Assembly: GCF_009852415.1 (NCBI RefSeq)
Contig: NZ_WOXS01000002.1
Coordinates: forward strand, 4,690,001 to 4,754,000
Source: Streptomyces sp. Tu 3180
GTDB lineage: Bacteria > Actinomycetota > Actinomycetes > Streptomycetales > Streptomycetaceae
Direction: 5' to 3'
DNA length: 64,000 nucleotides
In this document: in pieces, positions 34,721 through 43,386 of the stretch
How the letters are laid out: each line of letters starts with the position of its first letter
Position numbering within the stretch: position 1 is the first letter of the stretch
Program-made: the position numbers and the translations under genes
Notes under the pieces: model-generated
The model's database searches: none
Seen by the model: only the letters and a program-made list of their open reading frames with translations
Told to the model about the DNA's origin: nothing

Positions 34721-35089
34721 TCAGCTGTCGATGCGGTCGGTCACGGCGACGCTGCACTCGTCGGAACCGAGATCCGGACCCGTCGTGCAGATCCAGAGGG
34801 TGACGGTGCCGTCCTCGCGCATGTCGTAGTCGCAGGTCCTGCTGACCCGCGGGACGGTCACGCCGCACGAGCCCGAGCGCCCGTAGTCGGTGTACCACTC
34901 GACGGAACTGGTGCGGCCCTCGTAGTGCTCGACCCAGATCTTGTCGCCGTAGCCGATGAACCCGCCCCTGGCGTACCCGTTGTCCACCACCGCGTCGGCC
35001 TGCGCCGACGTGGCGAACCAGAGGACCGTCGCGGTCGCGCCGACGGCGGCCACCGCGAACCGGGAGACGTTGCGCATCATCCGGATCAC
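34721..35089 (-). CDS. small secreted protein (second of a pair)
   Basis: A 122-residue exported protein with signal peptide (MRNVSRFAVAAVGATATVLWFATSAQADA) and a mature beta-rich domain with four Cys (SCGVTV, RTCDYD, WICTTG, DECSV), probably two disulfides. I take GTG 35089, which overlaps the stop of the upstream gene (GTGA), implying coupled translation; ATG 35080 is the alternative. No known family recognised, but size and context match the SH3-like protein it follows. Confidence 0.65.
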   Translation of the reverse strand: MIRMMRNVSRFAVAAVGATATVLWFATSAQADAVVDNGYARGGFIGYGDKIWVEHYEGRTSSVEWYTDYGRSGSCGVTVPRVSRTCDYDMREDGTVTLWICTTGPDLGSDECSVAVTDRIDS

Positions 35090-35451
35090 CAGCCGTCGCA
35101 GTAGTTTTCCTCGTCGAGGGTCATGTCCAGTCCGGTGAAGTTGCCGCCGTAGACCCAGCCGTCCCGGAGCGTCCCGTAGTGCGTGGTGGCGTACCAGATG
35201 TTCCCGGCGCTGTTCGCGTACCAGCAGCTCACCGCCACGGCCCCGCTGATGTAGCTGCCGCCGCAGGTGCTCGCGGGCCCGGTCCGCAGCGGCGTGCCGC
35301 TCTTCACGCTTCCCTGGTACCCGTAGAACACGTCCACGGTGGGCGGAGCCGGGCAGGCCGAGGCCGCGGCCTCGGCCTGGGCCGGAGCGAGGACCAGCGC
35401 TCCGACGGCTGACGCGCAGACCGCGAGCGCCCGGACGATGCGTCTTGCCAT
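35086..35451 (-). CDS. small secreted SH3-like protein
   Basis: A 121-residue protein with a clear signal peptide (MARRIVRALAVCASAVGALVLAPAQAEA). The mature domain contains LRTGPASTCGGSYISG and VSCWYANSAGNIWYATTHYGTLRDGWVYGGNF, which resembles bacterial SH3 domains that bind cell-wall peptides. Four Cys could form two disulfides. ATG 35451 follows GGGGGAAAGC. It is translated first of a coupled pair and acts outside the cell or in the wall. Confidence 0.72.
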   Translation of the reverse strand: MARRIVRALAVCASAVGALVLAPAQAEAAASACPAPPTVDVFYGYQGSVKSGTPLRTGPASTCGGSYISGAVAVSCWYANSAGNIWYATTHYGTLRDGWVYGGNFTGLDMTLDEENYCDGW

Positions 35452-35673
35452 GCTTTCCCCCTCGGTGAATGGGCCACCTCTGTGCCGGCCACCCACGATG
35501 CCGGGACGGGTTGGGGGAAACCTTGGGAGAACCTTGGACCGCCCCGCGCCGCCGGCCCCCCGACGGTGAGCGGGTGATCGATCCGGGCGCCGGTCCCGGC
35601 CACGGCGGCGGCCCGCACCGCCGTTTTTCCGCGGCCTCCCGAGGGAAACGGCGGCGGCGAGGGGACGGGGCAG

Positions 35674-36228
35674 GTGAGCCGCGGAGCCCTGGGTACTCGC
35701 CGCGGCATGATGAAGCGCGCGCTGTGGCAGGGACTGCTGGCCGGTACGACCGGGGTGCTGGCGATGACGCTGGGCGAGAAGGCGGAGCAGCGGCTGACCG
35801 GCCGGCCCGACTCCCACGTGCCCGCCCGGACACTGGAACGCCTGACCGGCACGCGGGAGCGTCCCGGCCGCCAGCCCGTGCCGGTGAACCTGGCCATGCA
35901 CGTGGGGCAGGGCGCCCTCCTCGGCGTCCTGCGGTCCGTGATGTCGCAGGCCGGGCTGCGCGGGCCCTGGTCGTCGGCGAAGTTCGCCGTCGTCCGGCTC
36001 ACCAGCGACCAGGTCCTGGAGAACGCCACCGGCGTCGGTGCCCCGCCCTCGACCTGGCCGCGCCGCGAACTCGTCGTCGACCTGCTCCACAAGACGGTGT
36101 ACGCCTTCGCCACCGGTGCCGTGGCCGACGCCCTGGCCGCCAGGTCGGGCCCCGGGCCGGGGCAACGGCACGCCGCCGTGCGCCCCGGCCGCCACTCCGA
36201 CGTGGGTCCTCCGCCCCGGGGACGGTGA
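35674..36228 (+). CDS. conserved hypothetical protein with amphipathic helices
   Basis: A 184-residue protein whose central part (MKRALWQGLLAGTTGVLAMTLGEKAEQRLTGRPDSHVPARTLERLTG and AMHVGQGALLGVLRSVMSQAGLRGPW) has one or two hydrophobic helices. The C-terminus is basic and low-complexity. GTG 35674 follows GAGGGGACGG; ATG 35707 or 35710 are alternatives closer to the conserved part. I cannot assign a function. The layout resembles small membrane-associated proteins seen in other actinomycetes. Confidence 0.6.
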   Translation: MSRGALGTRRGMMKRALWQGLLAGTTGVLAMTLGEKAEQRLTGRPDSHVPARTLERLTGTRERPGRQPVPVNLAMHVGQGALLGVLRSVMSQAGLRGPWSSAKFAVVRLTSDQVLENATGVGAPPSTWPRRELVVDLLHKTVYAFATGAVADALAARSGPGPGQRHAAVRPGRHSDVGPPPRGR

Positions 36229-36697
36229 CCGCCGCGCCGCCGCCGCGAGGCGTTCAGGCGTGTGAGAGGACGCGGCCGCTCGCCGGCCGTCCCGGCCACC
36301 GGCGCGCTGCACGCCGGCTGCAGGGCGTCCGCGCCGGCCGGCGCGGTGAGTGCCCCCGCGGTGGTGCGGGCGGCGCGCGGCCGGAGCAGCTGTCCGGCGG
36401 TGAGGGCCGAGGCCGCCCGCACGCTCGTGCAGAACGGGCGCGTCACGAGTTCGCCGACCGTGTCCCCGGTGCCTTCGGGGGCTGTGCCTCCTCGTGCGGC
36501 TCGGCCGGCCCCTGCGGGCCGTGGAACACGGTGAAGGGGGCTCGCAGCGGACGGGTGACCGACGCTTTGCCCAGCGACCGGCTCGGCCGGAACGCCGCCG
36601 CCGCGGTCAGCGCCACGTCCCGGGGCACGGGCCGGCGGGCAGCGGACACACCCGCCGGCGACCGTGCCCCGGACAGCGGGCGCCGGAGGACGCGGAG
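36229..36697. other. 469-bp spacer without a supported gene
   Basis: A minus-strand frame (36443-36649) has fairly high G/C at third positions and encodes a basic 68-residue peptide (SLGKASVTRPLRAPFTVF), but no ribosome site or family supports it. The side next to the hemerythrin gene holds a long inverted repeat annotated separately. Confidence 0.5.
36617..36674 (-). terminator. long imperfect hairpin after the hemerythrin gene
   Basis: Arms 36617-36639 and 36651-36674 pair over about 22 bases with one bulged C and a 2-nt bulge. It lies about 25 bp past the hemerythrin stop, as expected for its terminator. Confidence 0.6.
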
Positions 36698-37288
36698 TCA
36701 GCCCTTGCCCATGGCCTTGCGGACGGCGTCCTTGGTGCGGTCCATGAGGGCGGCGACCGGTCCGAGGGCCACGTTCTTCGCACCGGACTCGACGCCCGGG
36801 TGGGGCCGGGTGGGCGCCATCGCCTCGGCGGCCTTGACGGCTTTCGCCATCGTGGCCAGGCCGGTGGTGTCGGTGCTGCGGCGGATGTGGGTGAACTCGT
36901 AGCGTTCCTCGGCCCGCGCGTGCTCCTGGACTTCCTTGCGCAGCTTCAGCAGCCGGGGCATGAACGTCGGGTCGTCGGTGTCCATCTCGTCGAGCGCGGC
37001 CAGCGTCTCCTTGGCCGCCCTCTCCTCGGCGAGGCGTTCCTCCACGACCTGCTCGCCGCCCGGGAGACCCTTCCGGGCGAAGGGGTGGACGACCTCCTCC
37101 TCGGCGGTCTCGTGCACGGCCAGCAGCCGCACCAGACGGCGGAAGGCGTCCCGGCGCTCCTCGCCCCCGGCGGCCTCGACCTCGTCGAAGAGGTTGCGGA
37201 TGTCGCCGTGCTGGCGCATCAGCAGGGCGACGACGTCATCGTCCTTGGCCCTGTCGTCCCCGGCGTGCGGAGTCTTCAGCTCGGTCAT
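36698..37288 (-). CDS. hemerythrin-domain protein
   Basis: A 196-residue four-helix protein with the His/Glu diiron ligand pattern: LLMRQHGDIRNLFDEVE, LLAVHETAEEEVVHPFA, LLKLRKEVQEHARAEERYEFTHIRR. The C-terminal 50 residues are basic (DRTKDAVRKAMGKG). Hemerythrin-like proteins bind O2, NO or iron. It starts 9 nt after the stop of the ferritin-like gene, so the two form an operon of diiron-type proteins, suggesting a shared role in iron or redox stress. Confidence 0.87.
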   Translation of the reverse strand: MTELKTPHAGDDRAKDDDVVALLMRQHGDIRNLFDEVEAAGGEERRDAFRRLVRLLAVHETAEEEVVHPFARKGLPGGEQVVEERLAEERAAKETLAALDEMDTDDPTFMPRLLKLRKEVQEHARAEERYEFTHIRRSTDTTGLATMAKAVKAAEAMAPTRPHPGVESGAKNVALGPVAALMDRTKDAVRKAMGKG

Positions 37289-37297
37289 CCCGGCCCC

Positions 37298-38497
37298 CTA
37301 CTTCTCGCGCTGCGCGGGGTCGGGGTGCTCGCCCTCGGTCTGGACGCGGTACTCGCGGCCGAACATCTCGTCGTGCTCGGTGATCACCCGGTCGCTCGGC
37401 GGTGCCTCCCCGCCGTGGATCCGCTCCTGCATCTGCTCGAACCGCTCGTGCGCCTCGCGGACGTAACCCGCGCCGAGCGTGGTCAGGTCCATCTGGGTGT
37501 CCAGCAGCTCGCGCACGTACTGCTTGTTCGGCTCGAAGGTGAGCACGTCGGGCAGCTCGGGGGCCAGCACCGAGGCGGGGTCGCGGCCGTCGTGCCGGCG
37601 CATCAGGTCGCAGGCGGCGTGCAGGTGCTCCAGCTCCATGTTCAGGTGCAGCTCCCAGATCGCCTTGACCTTGGGGTCGCTCTCCTGCTCCATGAAGGAG
37701 TGGTAGAGGTAGCACTCGTTGTACTCGTGGTTGACCAGCTGCTCCCACCACGTCTCGCCCGGGTCCACGAGGGACTCGTAGTGGGTGACGTGCTCCTCCT
37801 CGATCAGCCCGATCTCCTGGTAGAGCTGGCGGGCGATCGGCTCCATGTAGGTGGGGCCGGTGTTCATGTAGAAGTTCATGGTCTGCTGCTCCGCCGACAT
37901 GATCGTCAGCGCGTGCAGCTTCGACAGCGGGTCGGTCCGGTCCTTGGCGTACGGGTCGCGGACGTTGTCGACCGGGTCGCGGTGGTGGAACCTCGTGGGC
38001 CGGCCGGGCATGACCTCGGTCAGGTTGTCGACGATCGACTCGGCCTTGCGGTGCTCGATCATCTCGTACAGGTTCGCGTACCGGTACAGGTGGTCGAAGT
38101 CCTCCAGCACCCCGAACTGGTACGCCTGCTTCAGGTACGGGTCCGGCTCCATCCGCGCCACCCACGCCGTCAGGTCCACCGCGACCTGCTCGTAGGCGAT
38201 CGTCGTCTCCAGCACCGACGACACACCGGGCAGCAGCCAGTTCACGACCTTCTGCTGCTGGGCCTCGACGTAGCGCACCCGCGCCAGCTGCCGCTTGACC
38301 TCGGGGTCGGCGGTGTGGCGGGCGAGCTGGTGGCTGAAGAGGATCGCCTCCACCTCGATCCCGTTCATCGTGATGATCCGGCAGCGGGTGTACGGGTCGC
38401 AGTGGTCCGGGTCGATCGGGTCCACGTTCAGCTCACGCCAGCTGCGCAGCTGCCGGTCCAGCGGGATGCCCCGCTGCTCCAGGGGATTGAACGTCAT
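37298..38497 (-). CDS. ferritin-like superfamily protein, 399 residues
   Basis: An acidic, helical protein with several Glu/His helices of the ferritin-like type: YVEAQQQKVVNWLLPG, SAEQQTMNFYMNTGPTYMEPIARQLYQEIGLIEEEHVTHYESL, and NHEYNECYLYHSFMEQES...LHLNMELEHLHAACDL. The repeated ExxH pattern suggests one or two diiron sites. ATG 38497 is preceded by AGGAGG. The family is not one I can name. With the hemerythrin gene 9 nt downstream, it forms a diiron pair. Confidence 0.72.
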   Translation of the reverse strand: MTFNPLEQRGIPLDRQLRSWRELNVDPIDPDHCDPYTRCRIITMNGIEVEAILFSHQLARHTADPEVKRQLARVRYVEAQQQKVVNWLLPGVSSVLETTIAYEQVAVDLTAWVARMEPDPYLKQAYQFGVLEDFDHLYRYANLYEMIEHRKAESIVDNLTEVMPGRPTRFHHRDPVDNVRDPYAKDRTDPLSKLHALTIMSAEQQTMNFYMNTGPTYMEPIARQLYQEIGLIEEEHVTHYESLVDPGETWWEQLVNHEYNECYLYHSFMEQESDPKVKAIWELHLNMELEHLHAACDLMRRHDGRDPASVLAPELPDVLTFEPNKQYVRELLDTQMDLTTLGAGYVREAHERFEQMQERIHGGEAPPSDRVITEHDEMFGREYRVQTEGEHPDPAQREK

Positions 38498-38865
38498 AAG
38501 GCGTGCCTCCTGAGGACGAGGGGGGGACTCGCGCGCCGCTGGGGTACCCCGTTTCAGGCGACGAGCACGGACGTGGTCCTCAGTCTGTTCACGACGGGTG
38601 CTTTCCAGCCACCGCTCACACCCGCGGGCCGCGCGGTTCCCCTCTGTGGGTCAACCGGGCGGGCGGACACCGTGCTCATCGGCGAGCATGTCCCGCCTCA
38701 CCGGACGGCACGGCGGTCAGCGGCGGACGACGGCGGCCGCCCGCCGCTCAGGGCACATCGGCACCTCCCGGCAGAACCGGTGCGCCCCGGCCGTTCGACG
38801 GCTCCTCCCGGGCACGGAAGAGGGCGAGGCCCGAAGGCCCCGCCCACGAGCACCGAAACCCCGGG
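38498..38865. other. 368-bp spacer without a supported gene
   Basis: Apart from the ribosome site of the ferritin-like gene and a hairpin at 38822-38845, nothing convincing is present. The short frames here have poor codon pattern. Confidence 0.5.
38822..38845 (-). terminator. hairpin with CGAA tetraloop
   Basis: A 10-bp stem with one A/C mismatch (38822-38831 with 38836-38845) closed by CGAA. It lies 20 bp past the stop of the minus-strand gene at 38866-39297. Confidence 0.65.
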
Positions 38866-39297
38866 TCAGGGCCACACCAGGCAGTACGCCTGGTGCCCCG
38901 CCTCGTGCAGCCGGTGCGAGAAGTCCTGCCACTCGTGCAGCAGCTGGTACACGTTGAACGCGTCCCGCGGTCCGCCCCGGTCCGGGACCGTCGACCAGAT
39001 GAACGCCGCCGCGCCCACCGCCTCCTCGCCTATGTCGCGCAGGGGGTCGACGACCGTCATGGGGAGCTTCACGACCGCGTAGTCGGGGTGCAGGACGACC
39101 AGTTCCAGGGGCGGGACCTTGTGCAGGGGGACGCCCTCGATGCCGGTGAGGACCATGGCGGCCATGGTCTCCGGCTTGATCTTGGTGAACATGCCGTTCA
39201 TGCCGAGCTCGTCGCCGCCGAGTTCCTCGGGGCGCATCGAGATCGGGACGCGGGCCGCGGTGGCGCCGTCCGGCGCGCCGAAGTACTTGTACGTCAC
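38866..39297 (-). CDS. conserved hypothetical protein upstream of hemL
   Basis: A 143-residue protein beginning VTYKYFGAPDGATAARVPISMRPEELGGDE. It is rich in beta and short helices, with a well-conserved-looking C-terminus (FNVYQLLHEWQDFSHRLHEAGHQAYCLVWP). GTG 39297 or 39303 is the most likely start, because the frame upstream is low-complexity and basic. I know no function for it. It is divergent from hemL but more than 500 bp away. Confidence 0.62.
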   Translation of the reverse strand: MTYKYFGAPDGATAARVPISMRPEELGGDELGMNGMFTKIKPETMAAMVLTGIEGVPLHKVPPLELVVLHPDYAVVKLPMTVVDPLRDIGEEAVGAAAFIWSTVPDRGGPRDAFNVYQLLHEWQDFSHRLHEAGHQAYCLVWP

Positions 39298-39329
39298 CCC
39301 CACCCGACCACCATTCCCGCTTCCCGCCC

Positions 39330-39542
39330 TCAGCGGGCCGGTCCGTCCGTCGAACCGTTCTTCGATACGTCTGTCGATCCGCCTGGGCTCACCCGGTACA
39401 CCGCGTGTCCGGCGCGCCTCGTCCGTGTTCTCCGTTTTCTCCGCGTTCTCCGCCTCGCGTCGGTGCCTTCCCCGCCGGGCACGTCGAGGACCCAGGTCAT
39501 CGGTCCCCTCGCCCAGTCCGCCACCGCGATGCATATCTCCAC
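39330..39542 (-). CDS. possible small protein, 70 residues
   Basis: From GTG 39542 the frame reads VEICIAVADWARGPMTWVLDVPGG, which looks protein-like. It then turns into a basic RRTRRKRRTRTRR stretch with poor codon pattern. An AT-richer patch (39531-39557) upstream could hold a promoter. This may be the N-terminal part of a decayed gene rather than a working one. Evidence is weak. Confidence 0.22.
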   Translation of the reverse strand: MEICIAVADWARGPMTWVLDVPGGEGTDARRRTRRKRRTRTRRAGHAVYRVSPGGSTDVSKNGSTDGPAR

Positions 39543-39785
39543 CCGACTGCTTTTCTAAGGCGCGCGGCCCCCGCCGCGCAACCCGATCATCGTGTCAGTG
39601 ACCTCCCCCACGGCCGCCCGCCGAAACGTGCGGTGAAACATCTGCCCGCGGGAACTTCGCAGCCTCCGGCCGGCCCGGGCCGTGTGGGCTGTGTAGCGGA
39701 GGCCAGTTTCGCAGATCACGGCGGTTCCGGGGCCGGATGCCCGGGGGCGGGGGGCTCGCTCCGTGGGCGCGCACCGCCCCTGGCC

Positions 39786-39791
39786 TACCCT
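39786..39791 (+). promoter_or_regulatory. candidate hemL promoter -10
   Basis: TACCCT lies 68 bp before the hemL start, with no recognisable -35. The remaining 560-bp gap between the hypothetical gene and hemL shows only low-complexity TTCTCCG repeats (about 39428-39450) and no supported gene beyond the weak one at 39330. Confidence 0.35.
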
Positions 39792-39859
39792 GGACAGGTC
39801 CTCGCACCCGGAGCCCGGGAAACCCGAGAAGTCGGAGAAGGTCGGAGAAGTCGCAGGTC

Positions 39860-41176
39860 ATGAGCGAACTGCCATACCCATACGAAGCCCAAGCCTCGCA
39901 GGCGCTGTTCGACCGTGCCGCGGCCGTCACGCCGGGCGGTGTGAACTCGCCGGTGCGCGCCTTCCGCGCGGTCGGCGGCACGCCCCGGTTCATGGTGTCC
40001 GGCAGCGGGCCGTACCTGACCGACGCCGACGGGCGGGAGTACGTCGACCTCGTGTGCTCCTGGGGGCCGATGATCCTCGGGCACGCGCACCCCGAGGTGA
40101 TCGCCGCCGTGCAGGAGGCCGTCGCGCGCGGTACGTCCTTCGGTACGCCCGGTGAGGGCGAGGTGGCGCTCGCCGAGGAGATGGTCGCCCGGATCGAGCC
40201 GCTGGAGCAGGTGCGGCTCGTGTCCAGCGGGACCGAGGCCACCATGTCGGCGATCCGGCTCGCCCGCGGCTTCACGCGGCGCACCAAGGTGATCAAGTTC
40301 GCCGGGTGCTACCACGGCCACGTCGACTCGCTGCTCGCCTCCGCCGGCTCCGGTGTCGCCACGTTCGCGCTGCCCGACACCCCCGGCGTCACCGGCGCCC
40401 AGGCCGGCGACACCATCGTGCTGCCGTACAACGACCTCGACGCCGTGCACGCGGCCTTCGCCGCGCACCCCGGCGAGATCGCCTGCGTGATCACCGAGGC
40501 GTCGCCGGGCAACATGGGCGTCGTGCCGCCGCTGCCCGGGTTCAACCAGGGTCTGAAGGACGCGTGCGCCGCGAACGGCGCGCTGTACATCTCCGACGAG
40601 GTGATGACGGGGTTCAGGACCAGCCGTGCCGGGTGGTACGGCGTCGACGGCGTCCGTCCGGACCTGATGACCTTCGGCAAGGTGATGGGCGGCGGCTTCC
40701 CGGCCGCGGCCTTCGGCGGGCGGGCCGACGTCATGGCGCACCTCGCCCCGGCCGGGCCCGTCTACCAGGCCGGCACCCTCTCCGGGAACCCGGTCGCCAC
40801 CGCCGCGGGCCTCGCCCAGCTGCGGCTGCTCGACGACGCCGCGTACGAGAAGGTCGACGCCGTCTCCGCGCAGATCCAGTCCCTGGTCACCGAGGCGCTG
40901 ACCAAGGAGGGCGTGGCGCACACGCTGCAGAACGCCTCCAACATGTTCTCCGTGTTCTTCACCGACCGCCCGGTGCGCGACTACGAGGACGCCAAGGCGC
41001 AGGAGTCGTTCCGCTTCACCGCCTTCTTCCACTCCCTCCTCGAACACGGCGTCTACCTGCCGCCGTCCTCCTTCGAGTCCTGGTTCGTGTCCACCGCGCA
41101 CGACGAGCGGGCCGTGCAGCGGATCGCCGACGCCCTGCCGGCGGCGGCCCGGGCCGCGGCGGAGGCGACGGCGTGA
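39860..41176 (+). CDS. hemL: glutamate-1-semialdehyde 2,1-aminomutase
   Basis: HemL makes 5-aminolevulinate from glutamate-1-semialdehyde in the C5 haem pathway. The 438-residue PLP enzyme shows GGVNSPVRAFRAVGG, VCSWGPMILGHAHP, SSGTEATMSAIRLAR, and the PLP lysine in MTFGKVMGGGFP (Lys274). ATG 39860 lies after GGAGAAG. A GTG-overlapped histidine phosphatase gene follows, then cytochrome c maturation genes, so haem synthesis and haem use are genetically close here. Confidence 0.95.
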   Translation: MSELPYPYEAQASQALFDRAAAVTPGGVNSPVRAFRAVGGTPRFMVSGSGPYLTDADGREYVDLVCSWGPMILGHAHPEVIAAVQEAVARGTSFGTPGEGEVALAEEMVARIEPLEQVRLVSSGTEATMSAIRLARGFTRRTKVIKFAGCYHGHVDSLLASAGSGVATFALPDTPGVTGAQAGDTIVLPYNDLDAVHAAFAAHPGEIACVITEASPGNMGVVPPLPGFNQGLKDACAANGALYISDEVMTGFRTSRAGWYGVDGVRPDLMTFGKVMGGGFPAAAFGGRADVMAHLAPAGPVYQAGTLSGNPVATAAGLAQLRLLDDAAYEKVDAVSAQIQSLVTEALTKEGVAHTLQNASNMFSVFFTDRPVRDYEDAKAQESFRFTAFFHSLLEHGVYLPPSSFESWFVSTAHDERAVQRIADALPAAARAAAEATA

Positions 41177-41871
41177 GCGCGCGGGAGAAGAACCGGGACG
41201 GTGACGTCACCGTCGTCCACCTCATGCGGCACGGCGAGGTCGAGAACCCGGACGGGATCCTCTACGGCCGCCTGGCCGGCTACCACCTCTCCGAGCTGGG
41301 CCGGCGCATGGCCGACCGGGTCGCCGAGCACCTCGCCCCCCGCGACGTCGTCCACGTCGCCGCCTCCCCGCTGGAGCGGGCGCAGGAGACGGCCGAGCCG
41401 ATCGCCAAGGCGCACGGGCTGGACATCGCCACCGACGAGCGGCTGATCGAGGCCGAGAACGTCTTCCAGGGCAAGACCTTCGGCATCGGTGACGGGGCGC
41501 TGCGCCGCCCGGCCAACTGGAGGCACGTCGTCAACCCGTTCAAGCCGTCCTGGGGCGAGCCGTACGTCGACCAGGTCATCCGCATGATGGGCGCGCTGAA
41601 CGCGGCCAGGGACGCGGCGCGCGGCCACGAGGCGGTGCTGGTCAGCCACCAGCTGCCGATCTGGATCGTGCGGTCCTACGTCGAGAAGCGGCGGCTGTGG
41701 CACGACCCGCGCAGGCGGCAGTGCACGCTCGCCTCGCTGACCACCTTCACCTACCGGGGCGACCGGATCGTCTCCGTCGGCTACAGCGAGCCGGCCCGCG
41801 ACCTCGTCCCCGCCCATCTGCTCGCCGGCGCCAAGCCGGTGAAGGGGAAGGGCAAGGCCTACGGGGCGTAG
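41173..41871 (+). CDS. histidine phosphatase (phosphoglycerate mutase-like)
   Basis: A 232-residue protein with the phosphohistidine motif LMRHGEVENPDG, ASPLERAQETAEPI, and the second catalytic His in VSHQLPIWIVRSYVE. Such proteins dephosphorylate small metabolites or proteins; true phosphoglycerate mutase has a different length and motif spacing. GTG 41173 overlaps the hemL stop (GTGA), so it is coupled to hemL. The substrate is unknown. Confidence 0.87.
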   Translation: MSAREKNRDGDVTVVHLMRHGEVENPDGILYGRLAGYHLSELGRRMADRVAEHLAPRDVVHVAASPLERAQETAEPIAKAHGLDIATDERLIEAENVFQGKTFGIGDGALRRPANWRHVVNPFKPSWGEPYVDQVIRMMGALNAARDAARGHEAVLVSHQLPIWIVRSYVEKRRLWHDPRRRQCTLASLTTFTYRGDRIVSVGYSEPARDLVPAHLLAGAKPVKGKGKAYGA

Positions 41872-41994
41872 CCCACGCCGTCCGCACACCGTCGCCGCGT
41901 TCGTTGCGAAACCTCCGCAGTCGACGGGAACCTCCGTCTGCGTCACGTCCTCTGAGTGGGTGACCACTTTCAGGACGTGACGATCGGGGATGTC

Positions 41995-43320
41995 ATGCGC
42001 GCTCTCACTCGCAGGGGGATGCTCGGGCTCGGCGCGGGTGCCGCGGCCGCCGTCCCGCTGGCCGGCTGCGGCAGCCACACGGGGTCGGACGGTGCGGGCC
42101 CCGCCGGCGGTTCCCGTCCCGGGGGGAGCGGCGACCGGCCCGGGAAGCCGGGGCCGGGGCCGACGAGGACGGCCCGCCCGATCGGCGACGGCTCCACCTC
42201 CTTCACCGGCGGACAGCCCCGCCAGCCCGCCCGCCCGGTGCCGCTGGAGCCGGGTCAGGCCCCGCCGCAGTTCGTCGTCTTCTCCTGGGACGGGGCCGGC
42301 GAGGTCGGCAACGGGCTCTTCCCGCGCTTCCTGGACCTCGCCGAGGAGCACGGCGCGCACATGACCTTCTTCCTCTCGGGCCTGTACCTGCTCCCCGAGT
42401 CGAAGAAGCGGCTCTACGACCCGCCGAACAACCCGCGCGGCGCCTCCGACATCGGCTACCTCACCGACGGCCACATCAAGGACACGCTGAGGAACCTGCG
42501 CCGTGCCTGGCTCGAGGGGCACGAGATCGGCACCCACTTCAACGGCCACTTCTGCGCCGGCCCCGGCAGCGTCGGCACCTGGACGCCGCGGCAGTGGCGC
42601 AGCGAGATCGAGCAGGCCAAGTCCTTCGTGAAGCAGTGGCGGACCAACTCCGGCTGGACCGACCTGGAGCCGCTGCCCTTCGACTACGACAAGGAGCTCG
42701 TCGGCGGCCGTACGCCCTGTCTGCTCGGCCAGGACAACCTGCTGCCCACCGCCAGGGAGCTCGGCTGGCGCTACGACGCCTCCTCGCCCGGCGGGCGTCA
42801 GGTCTGGCCGGCGAAGAAGCAGGGCATGTGGGACCTCCCCCTCCAGCAGATACCTTTCCCCGGACGTTCCTTCGAGGTCCTGTCGATGGACTACAACATC
42901 CTCGCCAACCAGTCGCTCAACTCGACCAACGCGCCCGCCCACAACCACCCGCGCTGGCGGGAGCAGGCGACCGAGGCGTACATATCCGGCTTCAGGCGGG
43001 CGTACGAGACGAACCGGGCGCCCTTCTTCGTGGGCAACCACTTCGAGCAGTGGAACGGCGGCATCTACATGGACGCCGTGGAGGAGGCGCTCAAGCACAT
43101 CGCGCGCGAGCGGGAGAAGGGCGGCGACGTGCGCCTGGTCTCCTTCCGGCAGTTCGTCGACTGGCTGGACGCGCAGAAGCCGGAGGTCCTCGACCGGCTC
43201 CGCACCCTGGAGGTCGGCGAGGAGCCGGCCGGCGGCTGGAAGGACTTCCTGAAGGACGCCGGCGGCGCCACCGCCGGGACGGGCGCCACCGCCGGGACGG
43301 GAGACCGGAACGCCGCCTGA
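41995..43320 (+). CDS. polysaccharide deacetylase-like lipoprotein
   Basis: I start at ATG 41995 after CGGGGATG; the frame extends upstream but without signal. The N-terminus TRRGMLGLGAGAAAAVPLAGC has twin Arg and a lipobox (LAGC), so a Tat-exported lipoprotein is likely. The mature 400-residue domain contains FVVFSWDGAGEVGNGLFPRFLDLAEEHGAHMTFFLSGLYL and HEIGTHFNGHFCAG, the NodB-like deacetylase pattern (Asp on strand 1, HxxxH metal pair). It probably acts on a wall or surface glycan. Confidence 0.78.
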   Translation: MRALTRRGMLGLGAGAAAAVPLAGCGSHTGSDGAGPAGGSRPGGSGDRPGKPGPGPTRTARPIGDGSTSFTGGQPRQPARPVPLEPGQAPPQFVVFSWDGAGEVGNGLFPRFLDLAEEHGAHMTFFLSGLYLLPESKKRLYDPPNNPRGASDIGYLTDGHIKDTLRNLRRAWLEGHEIGTHFNGHFCAGPGSVGTWTPRQWRSEIEQAKSFVKQWRTNSGWTDLEPLPFDYDKELVGGRTPCLLGQDNLLPTARELGWRYDASSPGGRQVWPAKKQGMWDLPLQQIPFPGRSFEVLSMDYNILANQSLNSTNAPAHNHPRWREQATEAYISGFRRAYETNRAPFFVGNHFEQWNGGIYMDAVEEALKHIAREREKGGDVRLVSFRQFVDWLDAQKPEVLDRLRTLEVGEEPAGGWKDFLKDAGGATAGTGATAGTGDRNAA

Positions 43321-43386
43321 TGTGCGGGTTTCCACCGGCACGGGGGGTGCGCAAGATCCCCAGAACGGGCATGCGAAACTTTTCAC

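Noticed and set aside
41920..41950. Possible ECF-type promoter GGAACC...CGTCC before the deacetylase lipoprotein
   Set aside because: The spacing between the elements is about 13-14 bp, shorter than the usual 15-17 for Streptomyces ECF promoters.
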